Numbered from the stretch's first letter, positions 22,415 through 34,484 are shown. The stretch is DNA of 64,000 nucleotides from Cryphonectria parasitica EP155 (GCF_011745365.1 NW_024468912.1:4092001-4156000); one strand, 5' to 3'. Notes: generated by a model from the letters alone, not told the origin. Numbers and translations are program-made.

Positions 22415-23479
22415 TTGCGTATAGGACGCCTGCGCCTCGGATACATGTCGAGGAGGAGAGCTTCGTGGAGCCAACGTGGGATGAGGAGACGGGGTGAGTC
22501 GCGACGGCGGCGGCAGAGGCGAGCGCGTGTCGAAATGAAGGAGAGAGACAAACTCGGGTCAAGAAAGACCAACACGAGGGCGGTCTGGTTCAAGTTCGAG
22601 GTTCGGGATTCGAGGTGGAGCACAGAGAGCGCGCGCACGCGCACGAGAGAAAGCAGTCGCAAGTTCAGCTCGCGATTTCTATTGTTATTGTGGTAGCAAT
22701 GTAAGGAGCACGACAGTCGAAAACTATTGTTGTAGTAGTAACTGAATGCATTGAGCAGTCGAATAGAGGCCCATGGATAAAGTCACATGAAGAGAGCAAG
22801 GATCAATTGCAGAGAGGACAATGAAAGGCCATAGATCAGGACAAGCGTATCTGGAGTGGGAAGAAGTGCGTTGTGGACGACAATGGGCCCAAGAGCAATG
22901 CGGAGGCGGCGCGTTGATTCTTGTTGCTGGCGTCGTCCAAGTGGGATCGCGTTTTCTCTAGGACAAAAAAGAGGATAGGCGGAGGGGGTAGGGGTGCTTT
23001 GAGGATGATTAGCAATCCCGGCAGTGTGTAAAGTAAACACAGGACGTGCTAGACAGTGGGGTGAGGTACCTATAGCTGTGTACCGTGGTAGGGCCTTGAG
23101 TGGGCTGACACCCCCCCCCCCCTTACCGTTTCTTCTCTGGTCCTGATAGACCAGCCTCCCATTTGTCGTGTTTCCTCCCTGCCGCCCGACCACATAGCCA
23201 TGATCCCTGCCGCACCCCTCTCATGATCCCTGTCCACTTCTTGTGTGCAGCTGCGTGGGTCTCGACGACAAGTCGACCGGGCGCTATGCAGAACCACCGA
23301 ACGAGTGCTTCTCAACGTCATGAAATAGTAAAACTACGAATGCTTCTCATAGCTGCACACCATTCACCCCCACCACCAACACAGGCTGGAGGAGTGTCCT
23401 TTCATATCTCTCTTGTCTGTGGCTCTGTCCTACTGTTTACTACTCATATACAAACAATCGGCACAGACTTTTGATCGAC
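22415..23479. promoter_or_regulatory. Divergent region between SFI1 and the NDUFAF8-like gene
   Basis: These 1065 bp separate two outward-facing start codons. They may include an unrecognised first exon of SFI1 near its left end, where the SFI1 frame is open to about 22560. A 14-nt C tract lies at about 23109-23122. No defined regulatory site was recognised. Confidence 0.5.
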
Positions 23480-23835
23480 ATGTCACCACCAGCAGCAGCG
23501 CCTAGCACGAGGCCAATACAAAAGTTTGCCGTTGCAGCTTCGAAATGCTCAGCAGAGGTGAGTGATGTTGACATCAAAAGCCTTCCCTTATCATATTTGT
23601 TCCTCACAACATATGGCTAATATGAATGTTATTCATATCCAGGCAGCTGTCTATGGAAAATGTATTGTGGCAGATTACAACTCAGTCCATAAGGACAAAT
23701 GCGCTGCTGAATTTATGAAATTGAAAGATTGCTATGTAGTATGTCGAGCCTAATTCTCACCACCACCCGATCCCTTCGTCGAAACTCTGACATGGCTGGA
23801 CTAACAGGGCACAGAAAGCATTCAAGTCACGATAG
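23480..23835 (+). CDS. NDUFAF8: Twin CX9C small mitochondrial protein, NDUFAF8-like complex I assembly factor
   Basis: A 64-residue protein is encoded by three small exons: 23480-23557, 23643-23738 and 23815-23835. It shows two CX9C motifs: C-SAEAAVYGK-C across the first intron and C-AAEFMKLKD-C in exon 2. Twin CX9C proteins form a disulfide-locked helical hairpin in the mitochondrial intermembrane space. The segments SAEAAVYGKC and CAAEF, and the short basic C-terminus, match the NDUFAF8 family, which partners NDUFAF5 in complex I assembly. The last acceptor (GCACAG) was chosen over the nearer AACAG because the CTAAC branch site lies too close to the latter. The gene converges with the IleRS gene, whose stop lies 176 bp away. 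Its size makes it easy to miss. Confidence 0.85.
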
Positions 23836-24011
23836 ACCAGATGGACAGGCATAAAGAACAGATGATTACATCACTTTCTTATTTTTTTCTCTCTCTACCA
23901 ACATCTCTCTCTCTCTTTGATATCCAGCAGATAGACAACCACCATCACACACGCCAGCTTCTGGGGAGAAACAAAACGTGACGGTATTTTTCCTATGTCT
24001 ATGTGCGTCTT

Positions 24012-27000
24012 TTAGAGTTTCAGCAACCTCAACAAGAATGTCGCCGCCTGTACCTCCTGAACCTCCTCGGCAATGATGCCCTCCTGCTGCTCACTGGGTA
24101 TCTCGCCCTCTACCTGTGTAATCTCGTGCTTATCGAGAGGCCTCCGCAGAGCCTTCTGCACCTGTGAGGCCTGTGACACGAATACCTCCTCAAGGCCGAG
24201 GCCCTCGGGATCCGAGAGGACCCTGTACTCCATCTTGACATCGTCCGTAGGATCCAGGCCTGCCTTCTTGCGGAGCCGCTGCACACGGTTGATAATTTCA
24301 CGTGCCAGGCCCTCGCTCTTCAGCTCGGGGTAGATCTTGCAGTCCAGGATGGTCAGGACCTCGTTGTCGGTGTTGATCTCGGATTCCTTGGTGGACTCGT
24401 CCTCCTTGACGCCCCGGCGCACCACCAGGTCGCCCTCGACCAGCTCGATTCCGTCGACAACAATCTTTCCGGTGGCGGCGTACTGCTTGACCTCGTCGCT
24501 CGTGACGTTGGGCAATGCCTTCTTGACCTTGCCCATGTCCTTCCTGAGCTTCTTGCCCAGCACAGGCCAGTCAGCCGTCACGCTGTATTGCACATTGTAG
24601 GCCCCCTCGTCCGATGTGAGGACCAGGTCGTGGACGTTCAGCTCCTCCGAGATGTAGGACTCCAGGGAACGGACATCCTCGAGATAGCCAGCGTCGGGGT
24701 GGATGATGACCAAAGTCTTCAACGGGGTCTTGACGCCGATGGCTTTCCTCTCGCGCGATACACGGGCCAGGTCGATGATGTTCTTCATCCGGCCGACTCT
24801 GCGCTCAATGTCGGGATTGTACAGCTCCTTGCGTGGTTCGGGGTACTTGAGGAAGTGCACACTTCGGGCGTCTTGCTCTCGCAGCTCCTCGGGGATATGA
24901 GGCAGGAGTTTGAGGTAGATGGTGTCGGTGAGGAAGGGCATAAAAGGAGCCAGACCACGGCAGAGGGTGTAAAGGACCTCAAATAGGGTGTTGAGCGCGT
25001 GTAGAGTGTCCTCGACACCATTTTCTCCCTTGAGACGCTTTCTGTTGAAGCGAATGTACCAGTTGGTGGTGTCATCGATGAGTCCCAGCAGCCTGGGGGT
25101 GACAGTATACAGGCGATAGCCTGGTGATTTTGATGGTCAGTCTTGGTGGAAGAGAGGAAGTGGAAAGAGACAGAGAGAGAGACAACAACGGCAAGAAGAA
25201 AAGAAGAAGAAAACGGAGGGGGGTCTTACCGTTCATTTCTTGGTTGACGTACTCCAGAAGGCTCTGGCACGAGGCCAGGATCCACTTGTCCATCACGTTG
25301 GTATTGGTAGCCTCCATCTTTGTGTCCCACTTGTAGTCGACATCCTCAACCTTCTTTAGGAGCGCAACTTGGGCAGCGAAGAAATTGTAGCTGTTCCACA
25401 AGGGCAAGAGCACCTTCTGCACGACCTCCCTCACGCCGGTCTCCTTGAAGCGCAAGGGCTCTGCTCTCACTACGGGCGAGTTGATGAGGTACATGCGCAG
25501 AGCATCACTACCAAACTTGTCCATCACGAGCGACGGATCAGGATAGTTTTTGAGACGCTTGGACATCTTCTTTCCATCCTCCGCGAGCACAATACCGTTG
25601 ACCACACAGTTCTGGAAGGGCATCTTGTCAAACAAATGTGTGCCCATGACCACAAGGGTGTAGAACCATCCTCGGGTCTGATCCAGACCCTCGGCGATGA
25701 AGTTTCCGGGGAACGACTTGAGGAACTTGTCCTTGTTCTCGAACGGGTAGTGCTGGCTGGCGAAAGGCATGCTTCCTGATTCAAACCAGCAGTCGAAGAC
25801 CTCCTCGACGCGCTTGAGCTGGCCCTTGCCCTTCTGGCTGGGAATGGTGATGTGATCGATCTTGTCGCGGTGGATGTCGGTGATCTCGCCCTCGAAGCCG
25901 CTCAGCTTCTTGAGCTCCTCCACGCTCCCAATACAGATGCGTTCCTCACCGTCATCACTGGTCCAGATGGGGAGAGGAGTACCCCAGTAGCGGTTGCGAG
26001 ACACGTTCCAATCTCTTGCGTTCGAGATCCAGTTCGCGAATCGCCGCTCCTTTACGAATGAGGGTACCCAGTGGCTCGACTCGATGTTTTGAAGCATCTT
26101 GGGTACAATCTCAGGGATGCGGATGAACCAAGAGGGGACAGCGCGGTAGATCAAGGGCGTGTCGGACCGAGGGCACATGGGGTAGCTGTGCCTCAGCTGA
26201 GACTCGACAACCAGCTTTCCCTTGCCCTTCAGAGCCTTGATGATGTGCTTGTCTGCCTCCTTGACATGCATGCCCTCAAAGTCCTTGACCTTTGCAGAAT
26301 AACGACCAGTCTCGTCGAGCGGGTCCGGGGGTGGGCGGTTCTCCGTGACAATGCCGGCCTCAGTCGCAATATTGAAATCGTCCTCACCAAAGGCAGGAGC
26401 CTGGTGCACAATACCAGTACCGCTGTCATCGGTCACGTACGTGCCGTTCAAGACCTTGAATGCGACATCCTTGAAGTCCTCGTAGTAGTAGTCGAAGAGC
26501 GGCTCGTACTTCCAGCCCAGCATGTCCTTGCCCTTGATCTTCTCGACAACCTTGAACTTGGCCTTCTTCGGGTCCTTGTACAGGGTCGTCAGGAGCTTCT
26601 CGAGGAGGACGTAGTGGTCTCCTGACTTCTCGTCGAGAATCTTGACGTACTCGAAATCAGGGTGCACACACAGTCCCAAGTTGGTTGGCAGTGTCCAGGG
26701 GGTCGTCGTCCAGGCCAGCAGCTTCGTCTTGGGATCCTCCACCAGCGGGAATGAAACGACCACGGCAGGATCCGTCACATCCTGGTAATTCTGGTTTGCC
26801 TCGAAATTGCTCAGGGCAGTCGTCAAGACAGTACTGTAGGGCATCACGCGATGGCCCTGGTACACCTTGCCCTTGTCAAACAGCTGCTTGAAGGCCCACC
26901 ATTCCGACTCCATGAATGTCAGATTCATGGTCTTGTAGTCGTTATCAAAATCAATCCAGCGTCCCAGTCGCTCGATGGTGGTCCGCCATTCTGATGCGTA

Positions 27001-27498
27001 TCTCATCACGATGGCTCTGCACTCGTCGTTGTACTTGTCCAGTCCCATCTCCATAACGGCCTGCTTGCCGCTGATGTTGAACTTCTTGTCAATCTCATGC
27101 TCGATGGGAAGACCGTGCGTATCCCAGCCAAACCGCCGCTCGACGTGGTACCCCTTCATGGACCAGTACCGCGGGATGATGTCTTTGATGGTGGAAGCGA
27201 GGAGATGGCCGTAATGACTGTAGTGCAAGGTCAGAAGAAGCCGAGAAAGATCCTGGCGCATATTGGTACGTACGGAAGACCTGTCGCAAACGGTGGGCCA
27301 TCGTAGAAGGTATAATTTTCACGGCCCTCAGACAATTTCACCTGTGCAAAACATCATTGTCATCAGCCTCGAGCCCCCTTCCCCCACCCCCAACAGCACG
27401 AAGCAGGACCTAAAACTTACCTGAGTCTCAAAGGCTTTGATCTCCCTCCACCTCTTGATAATCTCCTCTTCCTCTTTGGGGAAGTTTATGGACGACAT
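24012..27498 (-). CDS. ILS1: Isoleucyl-tRNA synthetase, cytosolic
   Basis: This class I synthetase charges tRNA-Ile and edits valine. The 1080-residue protein comes from exons 27421-27498, 27274-27341, 25230-27217 and 24012-25120. The start [20 protein letters not shown] lacks a mitochondrial presequence. The HIGH-type signature is PHYGHLL, split by the second intron (about residues 49-55); KMSKS is present as KKMSKRLKN (about 600). The large CP1 editing insert lies between them, with the anchor [10 protein letters not shown]. The C-terminal part is the eukaryotic extension with the anticodon-binding helical domain ([17 protein letters not shown]). All four domains are intact and length fits the fungal cytosolic enzyme (about 1070-1080). 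It diverges from HYM1. Confidence 0.96.
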
Positions 27499-28253
27499 CC
27501 TGGGCACTTGCTCTTGTGCCTAGGTCGTAACCGGGCTTGTTGGGCTGGATCAAGGTGTATCCTTTTGGGCAATGTCTAGTGGTATCTCGAGAGGTCGCAC
27601 ACCTGCAGAAAGAAGGTGGATTTGATCAATTGGGTCGCAAAATGATTGAGGAACCAAAAGCAGGAGACAAGATAACAGGAGGACAAGTTTTGCCTCCTGG
27701 ATTGGGGGTGTTGATGTCTCTGCTGTTTTGCCCCTGGGTCAGACTTCTTGACTCACAAGATGACTCCAACTTGCTGTTGTGTCGGAAATATTGAAAAGGT
27801 TTGGAGGGGCAATCAAGGAACCGCGGGGTAAGCCACTGCCGGCCAGGAACCTCGAGGTTTGTTAGAGCCAGTAGGCCCCACAGGGCTGGGGAAGTGCAGC
27901 GCAGCGCAGTGCAGCACAGCACATTGGACAAGACGCTAGTGTTGGGCCCCATTGTTTACTAACACTTGACTGATGGCTGGAACCTTGCGCCCTCTCTCTT
28001 CGCTCTCTCTTGTGATCTAAGGTCGGATCAAGTTATCCAAGACCATGGCGCACCCCCTCCTTTCTGCCAACCTCAAGACATCATCTTCGGCACAAATACA
28101 TGATTGAGCCCGACAATCTTTCATATGCACTATTGATCAGATCTTTTCTCCTCCTGAGCCTTGTTGCGCTCATGCTCTGGACTCCCTCCCCTGGGTTGTC
28201 CTTCACATCTCAGTCGATCCCCCTTCGAAGCAGCCACTGCACCACATCACACC
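27499..28253. promoter_or_regulatory. Divergent region between the IleRS gene and HYM1
   Basis: The 755 bp lie between two outward-facing start codons and must hold both promoters. A repeated GCAGC/GCAGT run lies at about 27897-27922. No specific site was recognised. Confidence 0.5.
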
Positions 28254-29664
28254 ATGTCTTTCCTTTTTGGGAGGAATAGGGCGCGTCCCAGCACTGTCGA
28301 CCTACCCAAGCAAGCTAGAGATTATGTCACCAAGTTGGATGGACCTGCTGGGCCAGCAAAGGTGCGCAGTCGCCTGCCCTTTCCTGCTTGCTGCATGCCT
28401 CCCCTACCCAAGTCCACCTGGACAGCCTTGCTTATGTACTGTCTTTTGCTGAGGCATGCAAGGTTATGGTGCCCAAACTGACCTGATTGCTTGGCCTAGG
28501 CAGAAGAATTGGCAAAGGTACTTGCGCAGATGAAGCAAACATTACAAGGTACACATGGTATGTTGTCGTCGTTGTCTGTCCCAACTCTGTTACATCCTAC
28601 TTTGCAAGTCTGACTGCCCACGCTCATATTTCTCATGTCATAGAGACGGAGGCTACTCCCGAACAGGTTTTCCAGCTTGTCACCGGCATCATTGAGGAGG
28701 ACTTGCTCTACTATCTCGCAGTCAACCTATGGCGACTTCCCTTCGAGGCGCGAAAGGACACCCAAGTCGTCCTCAGCGCGGTCTTCCGGTTCCGACCCTC
28801 CACTGCTTCCACCAAATCCGACCCCGTTGCCCTTAGCTGGGTGGTCAACAACCGACCACAAGTTCTGATCGAGCTCTGCAAGGCATACGACCACAAGGAG
28901 AGTGCCACACCTGCCGGCTCGGTCCTACGCGAAATTCTGAAGAACGAGGCGGCAACGGCTGTAATTTTGTACGATGATGGGGAAGAGCAGGGTTCGAGCT
29001 CCAAGGGCATCAGCAGCATTGACCAGGATAGGCCACAATCCGGTAATGGCGTGTTCTGGCGTTTCTTCGACTGGATTGACAAGAGCTCGTTCGAGGTTGC
29101 CGCAGATGCCTTCACCACGTTCAGGGTATGTACTTTGCCCCACAGATTTCTGGATGCTCATGGCTGGGGGGCGACCGGGATGCTGATTGTTCCGTGCAGG
29201 AACTCCTGACGAAACACAAAGAGGTTGTCCCCAGGTACCTCGCCGTCAACTTCGACATGTTCTTTGACAAGTATAACCACGTGCTGGTTCAGTCCAACAG
29301 CTATGTCACGAAACGCCAGTCGATCAAGCTTCTAGGCGAGCTGCTGCTCGACAGGTCCAATTATAATATCATGACGGCATATGTGGACAGCGGCGAGCAT
29401 CTCAAAATCTGTATGAACCTTCTCCGGGACGACCGGAAGATGGTGCAGTACGAAGGCTTCCACGTATTCAAGGTCTTTGTGGCCAATCCCCACAAGTCCG
29501 TACCCGTGCAGAAGATACTGTTGATGAACCGCGAGAAGCTCCTCACATTCCTGTCGCACTTTCTGGAGGACAGGACGGATGACGAGCAGTTCATTGATGA
29601 GAAGGAGTTTCTCATCAAGCAGATACGGAATATGCCCCCAGCGCCCGTGCCTCCCCAGAGATAG
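28254..29664 (+). CDS. HYM1: Hym1/MO25 family scaffold of the NDR-kinase (RAM/MOR) pathway
   Basis: MO25-type proteins are helical-repeat scaffolds that activate GCK/STE20 kinases upstream of NDR kinases and control polarity and septation in fungi. The protein has 370 residues from exons 28254-28361, 28500-28557, 28644-29125 and 29200-29664; the junctions restore family sequence such as MKQTLQGTHETEATPEQV and FTTFR-ELLTKHK. Conserved features are the N-terminal MSFLFGRN, the helical repeats with FFDKYNHVLVQSNSYVTKRQ, and the region QYEGFHVFKVFVANPHK near the C-terminus. Length matches the fungal family (about 330-370). The third intron has the canonical donor GTATGT and acceptor TGCAG. Confidence 0.95.
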
Positions 29665-30137
29665 GTGTGAAGGGGCAGTGACGGGAGATGGGGCTGGATA
29701 CGCACATGGTGGGGCTTCGCAGTATGAGCAGGGAGGGTTTAATCACAGTATGGAGTTGGATGCTATTATTCTGTTGGTTTGAAGCGAACGGTTCCAGCAA
29801 GAGCCTCAATTGTTGAGTACGATGTTACGAGGGCGTTTTCGTTCGAGGCTCAAAAGTATCGGAGCAATCACGGCCTACGCATGGTGTGGCGTTACGGATA
29901 GGAGGTGACATGAAGTGCAATCATGTCACTGTGGATGGTAAAGAATCTTTTCATTATTTTTTCAGCCGGCGCAAAGTGGCAGGCTTAGCATCAACCGGTA
30001 TATTGGCCAGGACCCTTCCGAGAGCGGCTATGCCCAATCCCCTGTTCTTAGATACTACCAACGCTGCTCTGCAATGCTCGGTGACAGAAACTCTGCTTAT
30101 GCTGGTGAACTGGCTTGCCTGCGGGCAGTATCCGTTC
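29665..30137. other. Convergent intergenic stretch between HYM1 and the SDR gene
   Basis: This 473 bp spans two 3' ends and has no credible gene. The open frame at 29886-30281 overlaps the real last exon of the dehydrogenase on the other strand and is a shadow. Confidence 0.6.
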
Positions 30138-31275
30138 TCATCGCTGCTCGTCCAGCCATTTCTGGTGCTTGTCCTTCCACTCATCGCGCCATCTCGTCAG
30201 CGGTGGTCTGCCCTCTATGGCATCCGAAGCTCCCCAGAGCATTCTCTTGCGGTCCTGCAGAGGTGTCAGTGGACCTTTTGAAAATCTCACCATACAATCC
30301 ATCACAATAACAAGAACTGAAAAGAAATAAAACCCGGCTGATGGGCAGGGTGGAGAGTAAGTTTTGGACTCACCAGTTCCTCGGTGACCTGATCATCCGG
30401 ACAAAGCACCCAGAATTTGCCCTCCTTCATCTTTTCCTCAAGAAAGTCCACCACCTGGTCAGGCCACCACGCGCCTTTCGGCAGATCCTTGCCCGCGCCC
30501 GGCCTGTTGCCACTCAGGCCCGTGAAGGTCCAGCCCGGCACGAGCAGGTGCACGGAGACGTTCTTCTCGGCGCGCAGGTCGAAGCTCAGGTGCTCCGCGA
30601 GGGTCTTGACGGCGGACTTGCTTGCGTTGTAGGCTGGGTTTCCGGGAGGGTTGGTGATGCCCTGCTTGGAGCCCGTAATGATGATGGCTGTGGGGGAGGA
30701 CGTGGCGGTGGATTTGACGGTGGGTAAGCTGGCGAGTGATGTTGAGAGAGTTAGATTGATGTGGCTTGAGGGTGGTGAGAACGACAATCAGTTTGTTTGG
30801 ACTGACAATGTACTGATCCCATTAATCACGCCGAAGAGGTTGACGTCCATGATTCGTTGGAAGGACTGCGGGTCTTCCCATGACGAGGAGGATCCGATTC
30901 CAGCGTTCAGGGCGAGCAGGTTTATCTGGCCTGGTCGTGGTGTTAGCCTCCACACGTAAATAGTGTATGAACATTGAGTTTAGATAGAATAGATAAGAAG
31001 GGGGGGGGGTGGGTTGAGGTCCTCATCTCACCATTGAAGTCCTTGTCGACCCTGCCCTTCAACGTCGCCCAGTCGTCCGTCTTGCTCACATCCACCTTGA
31101 TCGTGCCGATTTCACCGCCTACATTCTTGCTGGCTTGCCCCAGGGTCTCGTCGTCCCAGTCCGCCACGAGCACCTTCATGCCATACTCAAAGCATTTCTT
31201 GGCGAGAGAGAGGCCAATGCCGGAGGCACCGCCCGTGATGACAGCTGTATGTCCTGCCTTGAAAACAGACGCCAT
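30138..31275 (-). CDS. Short-chain dehydrogenase/reductase (classical SDR)
   Basis: The NAD(P)-dependent oxidoreductase has 279 residues from exons 31032-31275, 30807-30930, 30374-30728 and 30138-30254. The cofactor-binding TGGASGIG lies at residues 14-21, followed by a conserved Asp in VLVADWD, which favours NAD(H). The NAG motif appears as LALNAGIGSS. The catalytic Ser lies in IIITGSKQG (about 143), with Tyr156 and Lys160 in AYNASK. Exon 4 is easily missed because the frame reads 24 codons into the third intron. Splicing GTGAGT to CTGCAG restores the tail DRKRMLWGASDAIEGRPP. The second intron uses a weak GTCAGT donor. The substrate cannot be inferred. Confidence 0.9.
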
Positions 31276-34200
31276 TGTTTTGATGAGATTCTTCTTTCTT
31301 TCTGTTAATTTGCCGTATGGGCTCTGTTTGGGTTTGTACCTTGACCAAGGGCACTGGGAAGTTGCCAGGATTTAAAGGTGGGAGTGGTTTAATATGAAGA
31401 GCAAGAGGAGGGGAATCTGTGACGTCGGCGATCATGAGTAGTAGTACCCTTTGCTAACTAAATACTTGGAATTTAAAGCCTAACTCCGATGTCTGTACAC
31501 CTCGTTTTGAACGCTCATATTATATCAATATGGTGCTGGTAGTCATTCTATAGTTGAAGCTTTTCAATACTTGCTCGGACAAACAGAACTTCTATCTTTT
31601 TTTATATTTTTTTTTTTTATAGAGAATTCGGTGTTGTTTCTGTAAAACGGAAGAGGCGCGCACTTTGAAAAGGATGCGCTAAAGAGCAGTAAATAAGTAC
31701 TCAAGTAGTCACAGCGAACTTGTATATTTTCATAGCGATATTATTATCGAGAAGCTTCTCTTGATCGAGAGATCTTTATATGTTATATATGCTATGCTTA
31801 AGAGGTTCGTTGGCAAAGTCATTGTCATCAACATCCTTGATATGGTCCTGGTGACTTTGGTCAATTCAACCAAATTGCTTCGTCTAGCAAAGATACATCC
31901 TCTTATACGTAAGTACTCGACCTTGTTTGAAATCATTCTGCTCATTTTCAACTACCTAGCCCAAGGAGAATTTTTTCTGTAGGAAGAGTTTATCAGTCCC
32001 GAATATTTCTGGGTGCACGCTCATATCTACGCCGATTTGGGACTTGGGAGGCGAGGTGGGGACGTTCCAGGTTTCGGAAGGTTGCCACGAAGGCATCCCA
32101 TTCAGATCGAGAAGTACCCATTGTCCACTATTGATTAACAGTAGAACAGTCTGTGCATTGGGGCGGGTTGTACGGAGAGATATTATCAGGATGCTCGTAC
32201 TAAACTCTCAAATGCAGAAGATCAATTCTTTTTTTCTCCTTTTCACGTATATTCGGTTTCGAACTCGTCCATATCAAGATTATTAAGACACTTCAGTCGC
32301 TCTCTACCCAGAAATGCGAAGCCAGAACGCAGTCTCAGTCACCAACACAGCCTCTCTCGCTTATGCGAAGCGTGATGCTCAGTAAATCTGCTGTGGTTGC
32401 AAAATGCTGTTATTATTTCCAAACGGGTGGTGCCACATGGTACGGCCTACAACCGGCAATATCCCGAGCCAGTGAGCGAACGCGGGGGCGGGGGCGGAGG
32501 CTGAGGAGCAGACAGCTAGCACAGCCTCCATTCCACTCGCAGCGACGGGATACAGTAAGTCCACTTGATATAACGAACTCTACTTCTTCCATGGGTTGAA
32601 TTCGGCTTGTTCTAATCATCTCTTGCTATTCTAGGATAATTCAAAGAATCCTGTCTCCTTCGTCATAGCCTTGAGGCCGCTCAGGCGCTTGCAATGCCTC
32701 GCCCTTTGCCTCCGCGTCCGCGGACACGAGCCAATGCTACGCATTTCTGCAACAAAATCAGAGAGAGGAAAAGAATATTATGGACTATCTCAGAGGATCA
32801 TACCAACGAACAGGCAGCATTCAAGAAGCGTTATCTGGCCTACAGGAAGACGCAGCCCCAGCAGCTCCAATCTAGGAAAAGGCCAGACGACATACGGCAG
32901 CCTCAGCCTGGGAGGGAAGCAGACGATGACAAACAGCAACGATCGGTGGCCGTGGGAGGCAGTCTTGCACTGGATAGCCATATCCAACAGCGCATCTTCA
33001 CTGCTATTCAAAGCAACACAATACAGGTTTCACATGGATGGCAAACTAGCCTCAGTATCACAGAACGCATCGACAATATAGAGCACATGTAAATAGATCT
33101 ACTTCCAGCCATTCGATCAGCTAATCATTGTATATATCAAAGCTGATCTATTATATTATGAATTATTATTCTAACACTACCTCTTCACTTGTTGAATTGC
33201 ATCACAATAGTCGTTCAAGCTAATAGTTATGATCTAGGTTTCTAGCCTTTGCTGTTAACCGAACTGGTACTACAGTCCACCAACGAATCATGGACTATTG
33301 CATCAAGTTTGAAGAAGAGGCTGTACAGACATCTAAAGATAAGGTAGATCTCAGTCTTCTATTGTCACCAGTCTTTGACTTGAGCAGAACCTTGCCACTG
33401 AGAAATCAGCAGAACACCTATGACGAGCAGTTTCCCGATAAGCACCTACATGAGCAAGTCCTCAGCTTCCAGAACAAAGCCTCTGAGACGCAGGCAGCAA
33501 TGAATGTCCAAACTCGACAAGCAATGATGCAGAAGCGATAGACACAGGTGCTGCTGAAGCAGCAACAGCCACAAGCTCAGGGCGCGACACGCTGCGGCGA
33601 ATCTTGTTGTGCAGCTTATGTATCTATCTGGCTGCATTCTATGTTTTGCATTGGTGATCATGCACTTGCCAAGAAGGAGGCCATAAATACAGCAATAACT
33701 TGGCATGCATGAACTATCCATGGCAAGGACTACAAGAACTGAGTATCTTCAGTAGGGGAGTAGCATGAGGAGCTCACCCTCCTAGTTGCGCAGACATTAA
33801 AAGATCCTTGATACATACTTCCAACCGATCTCTTTTTCCTTATATTAATCCTTGGTATGACCAGTCCAGTCCTTGCTTATCCCTATCTAGACTGGCGCTC
33901 ACAGCAAGAAGGTCAAAGTCGAGTGATATAAGTGCTTTACTACTAGTCAGCCTCGCCGAAGTTGCAGTGGTGGGCAGGATCCATGTAAGATGATTGGTTG
34001 AGATGCCGCGAAATCACCAGGGGACCATCTGTTTTCGCTGCGCATCCATCACATCGGCCAGCGACAGTGAATTGAAGGAAAATTGAAATTCAAAGAAAAG
34101 ATGAAAAAAGGACAACTGTTTCTGATGTTCAGACCTCAGACTGAAAGGCATGCCGCTTTAGATGATCACCCTTTCCTGGGGGAGAGCAAGTAACATTCTC

Positions 34201-34484
34201 AGGTAGAACTACCTACCTCCTACGTAGACTCAAATCTCTTCATTCACATTATTCATTTCTCATAATCCGAACTCGTCTCTCTCCGCTCATATGCCTCAGT
34301 GCATGCTAACATAAACCCCCTTCAGATGGAAATACGCAGAGAAAACAAAAACAAAAAATTGCAAAGAAAAAAATCAACGCGCGCTATGAATAATCCTGAT
34401 CCTGCCCATTTCATTCCCTCAGTCTCTTGATCTGTGTGATGCAATGCCCCGAAGAGGGTTCCTGGACCTATACAAAATATACAA
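31276..34484. other. AT-richer island with broken reading frames (degenerate sequence)
   Basis: This 3.2 kb differs from its surroundings: it is visibly richer in A and T, lacks microsatellites and contains several short frames that look like pieces of proteins but break off. On the minus strand 31730-31951 reads like a relic (RIRGCIFARRSNLVEL). On the plus strand, pieces at 32660-33092 and 33270-33541 resemble a Med15 KIX-type domain. No intact gene, terminal repeat or transposase could be recognised. An old, mutated insertion or duplication is the likeliest origin; RIP-like C-to-T mutation is possible but was not measured. Confidence 0.5.
32697..33541 (+). pseudogene. Degenerate fragments resembling a Mediator subunit 15 KIX domain
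   Basis: One frame ending at 33092 gives HIQQRIFTAIQSNTIQVSHGWQ followed by TERIDNIEHM. A second, from about 33277, gives QRIMDYCIKFEEEAVQTSKDK. Together they fit the order of a fungal Med15 KIX domain: a first helix containing GWQ...ER, then a later helix containing FE..A...SK. About 190 bp of AT-rich sequence separates them, and no donor/acceptor pair I tried keeps the frame. Upstream, coding-like text switches between frames (for example REEKNIMDYLRGSYQRTG at about 32759 in a different frame). A gln-rich piece at 33542-33600 follows a stop. This looks like a decayed partial copy; the family link is from memory of motif spacing and is tentative. Confidence 0.35.

Noticed and set aside
29886..30281. 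131-codon plus-strand open frame
   Set aside because: It overlaps, in antisense, the last exon of the short-chain dehydrogenase, which has strong family similarity.
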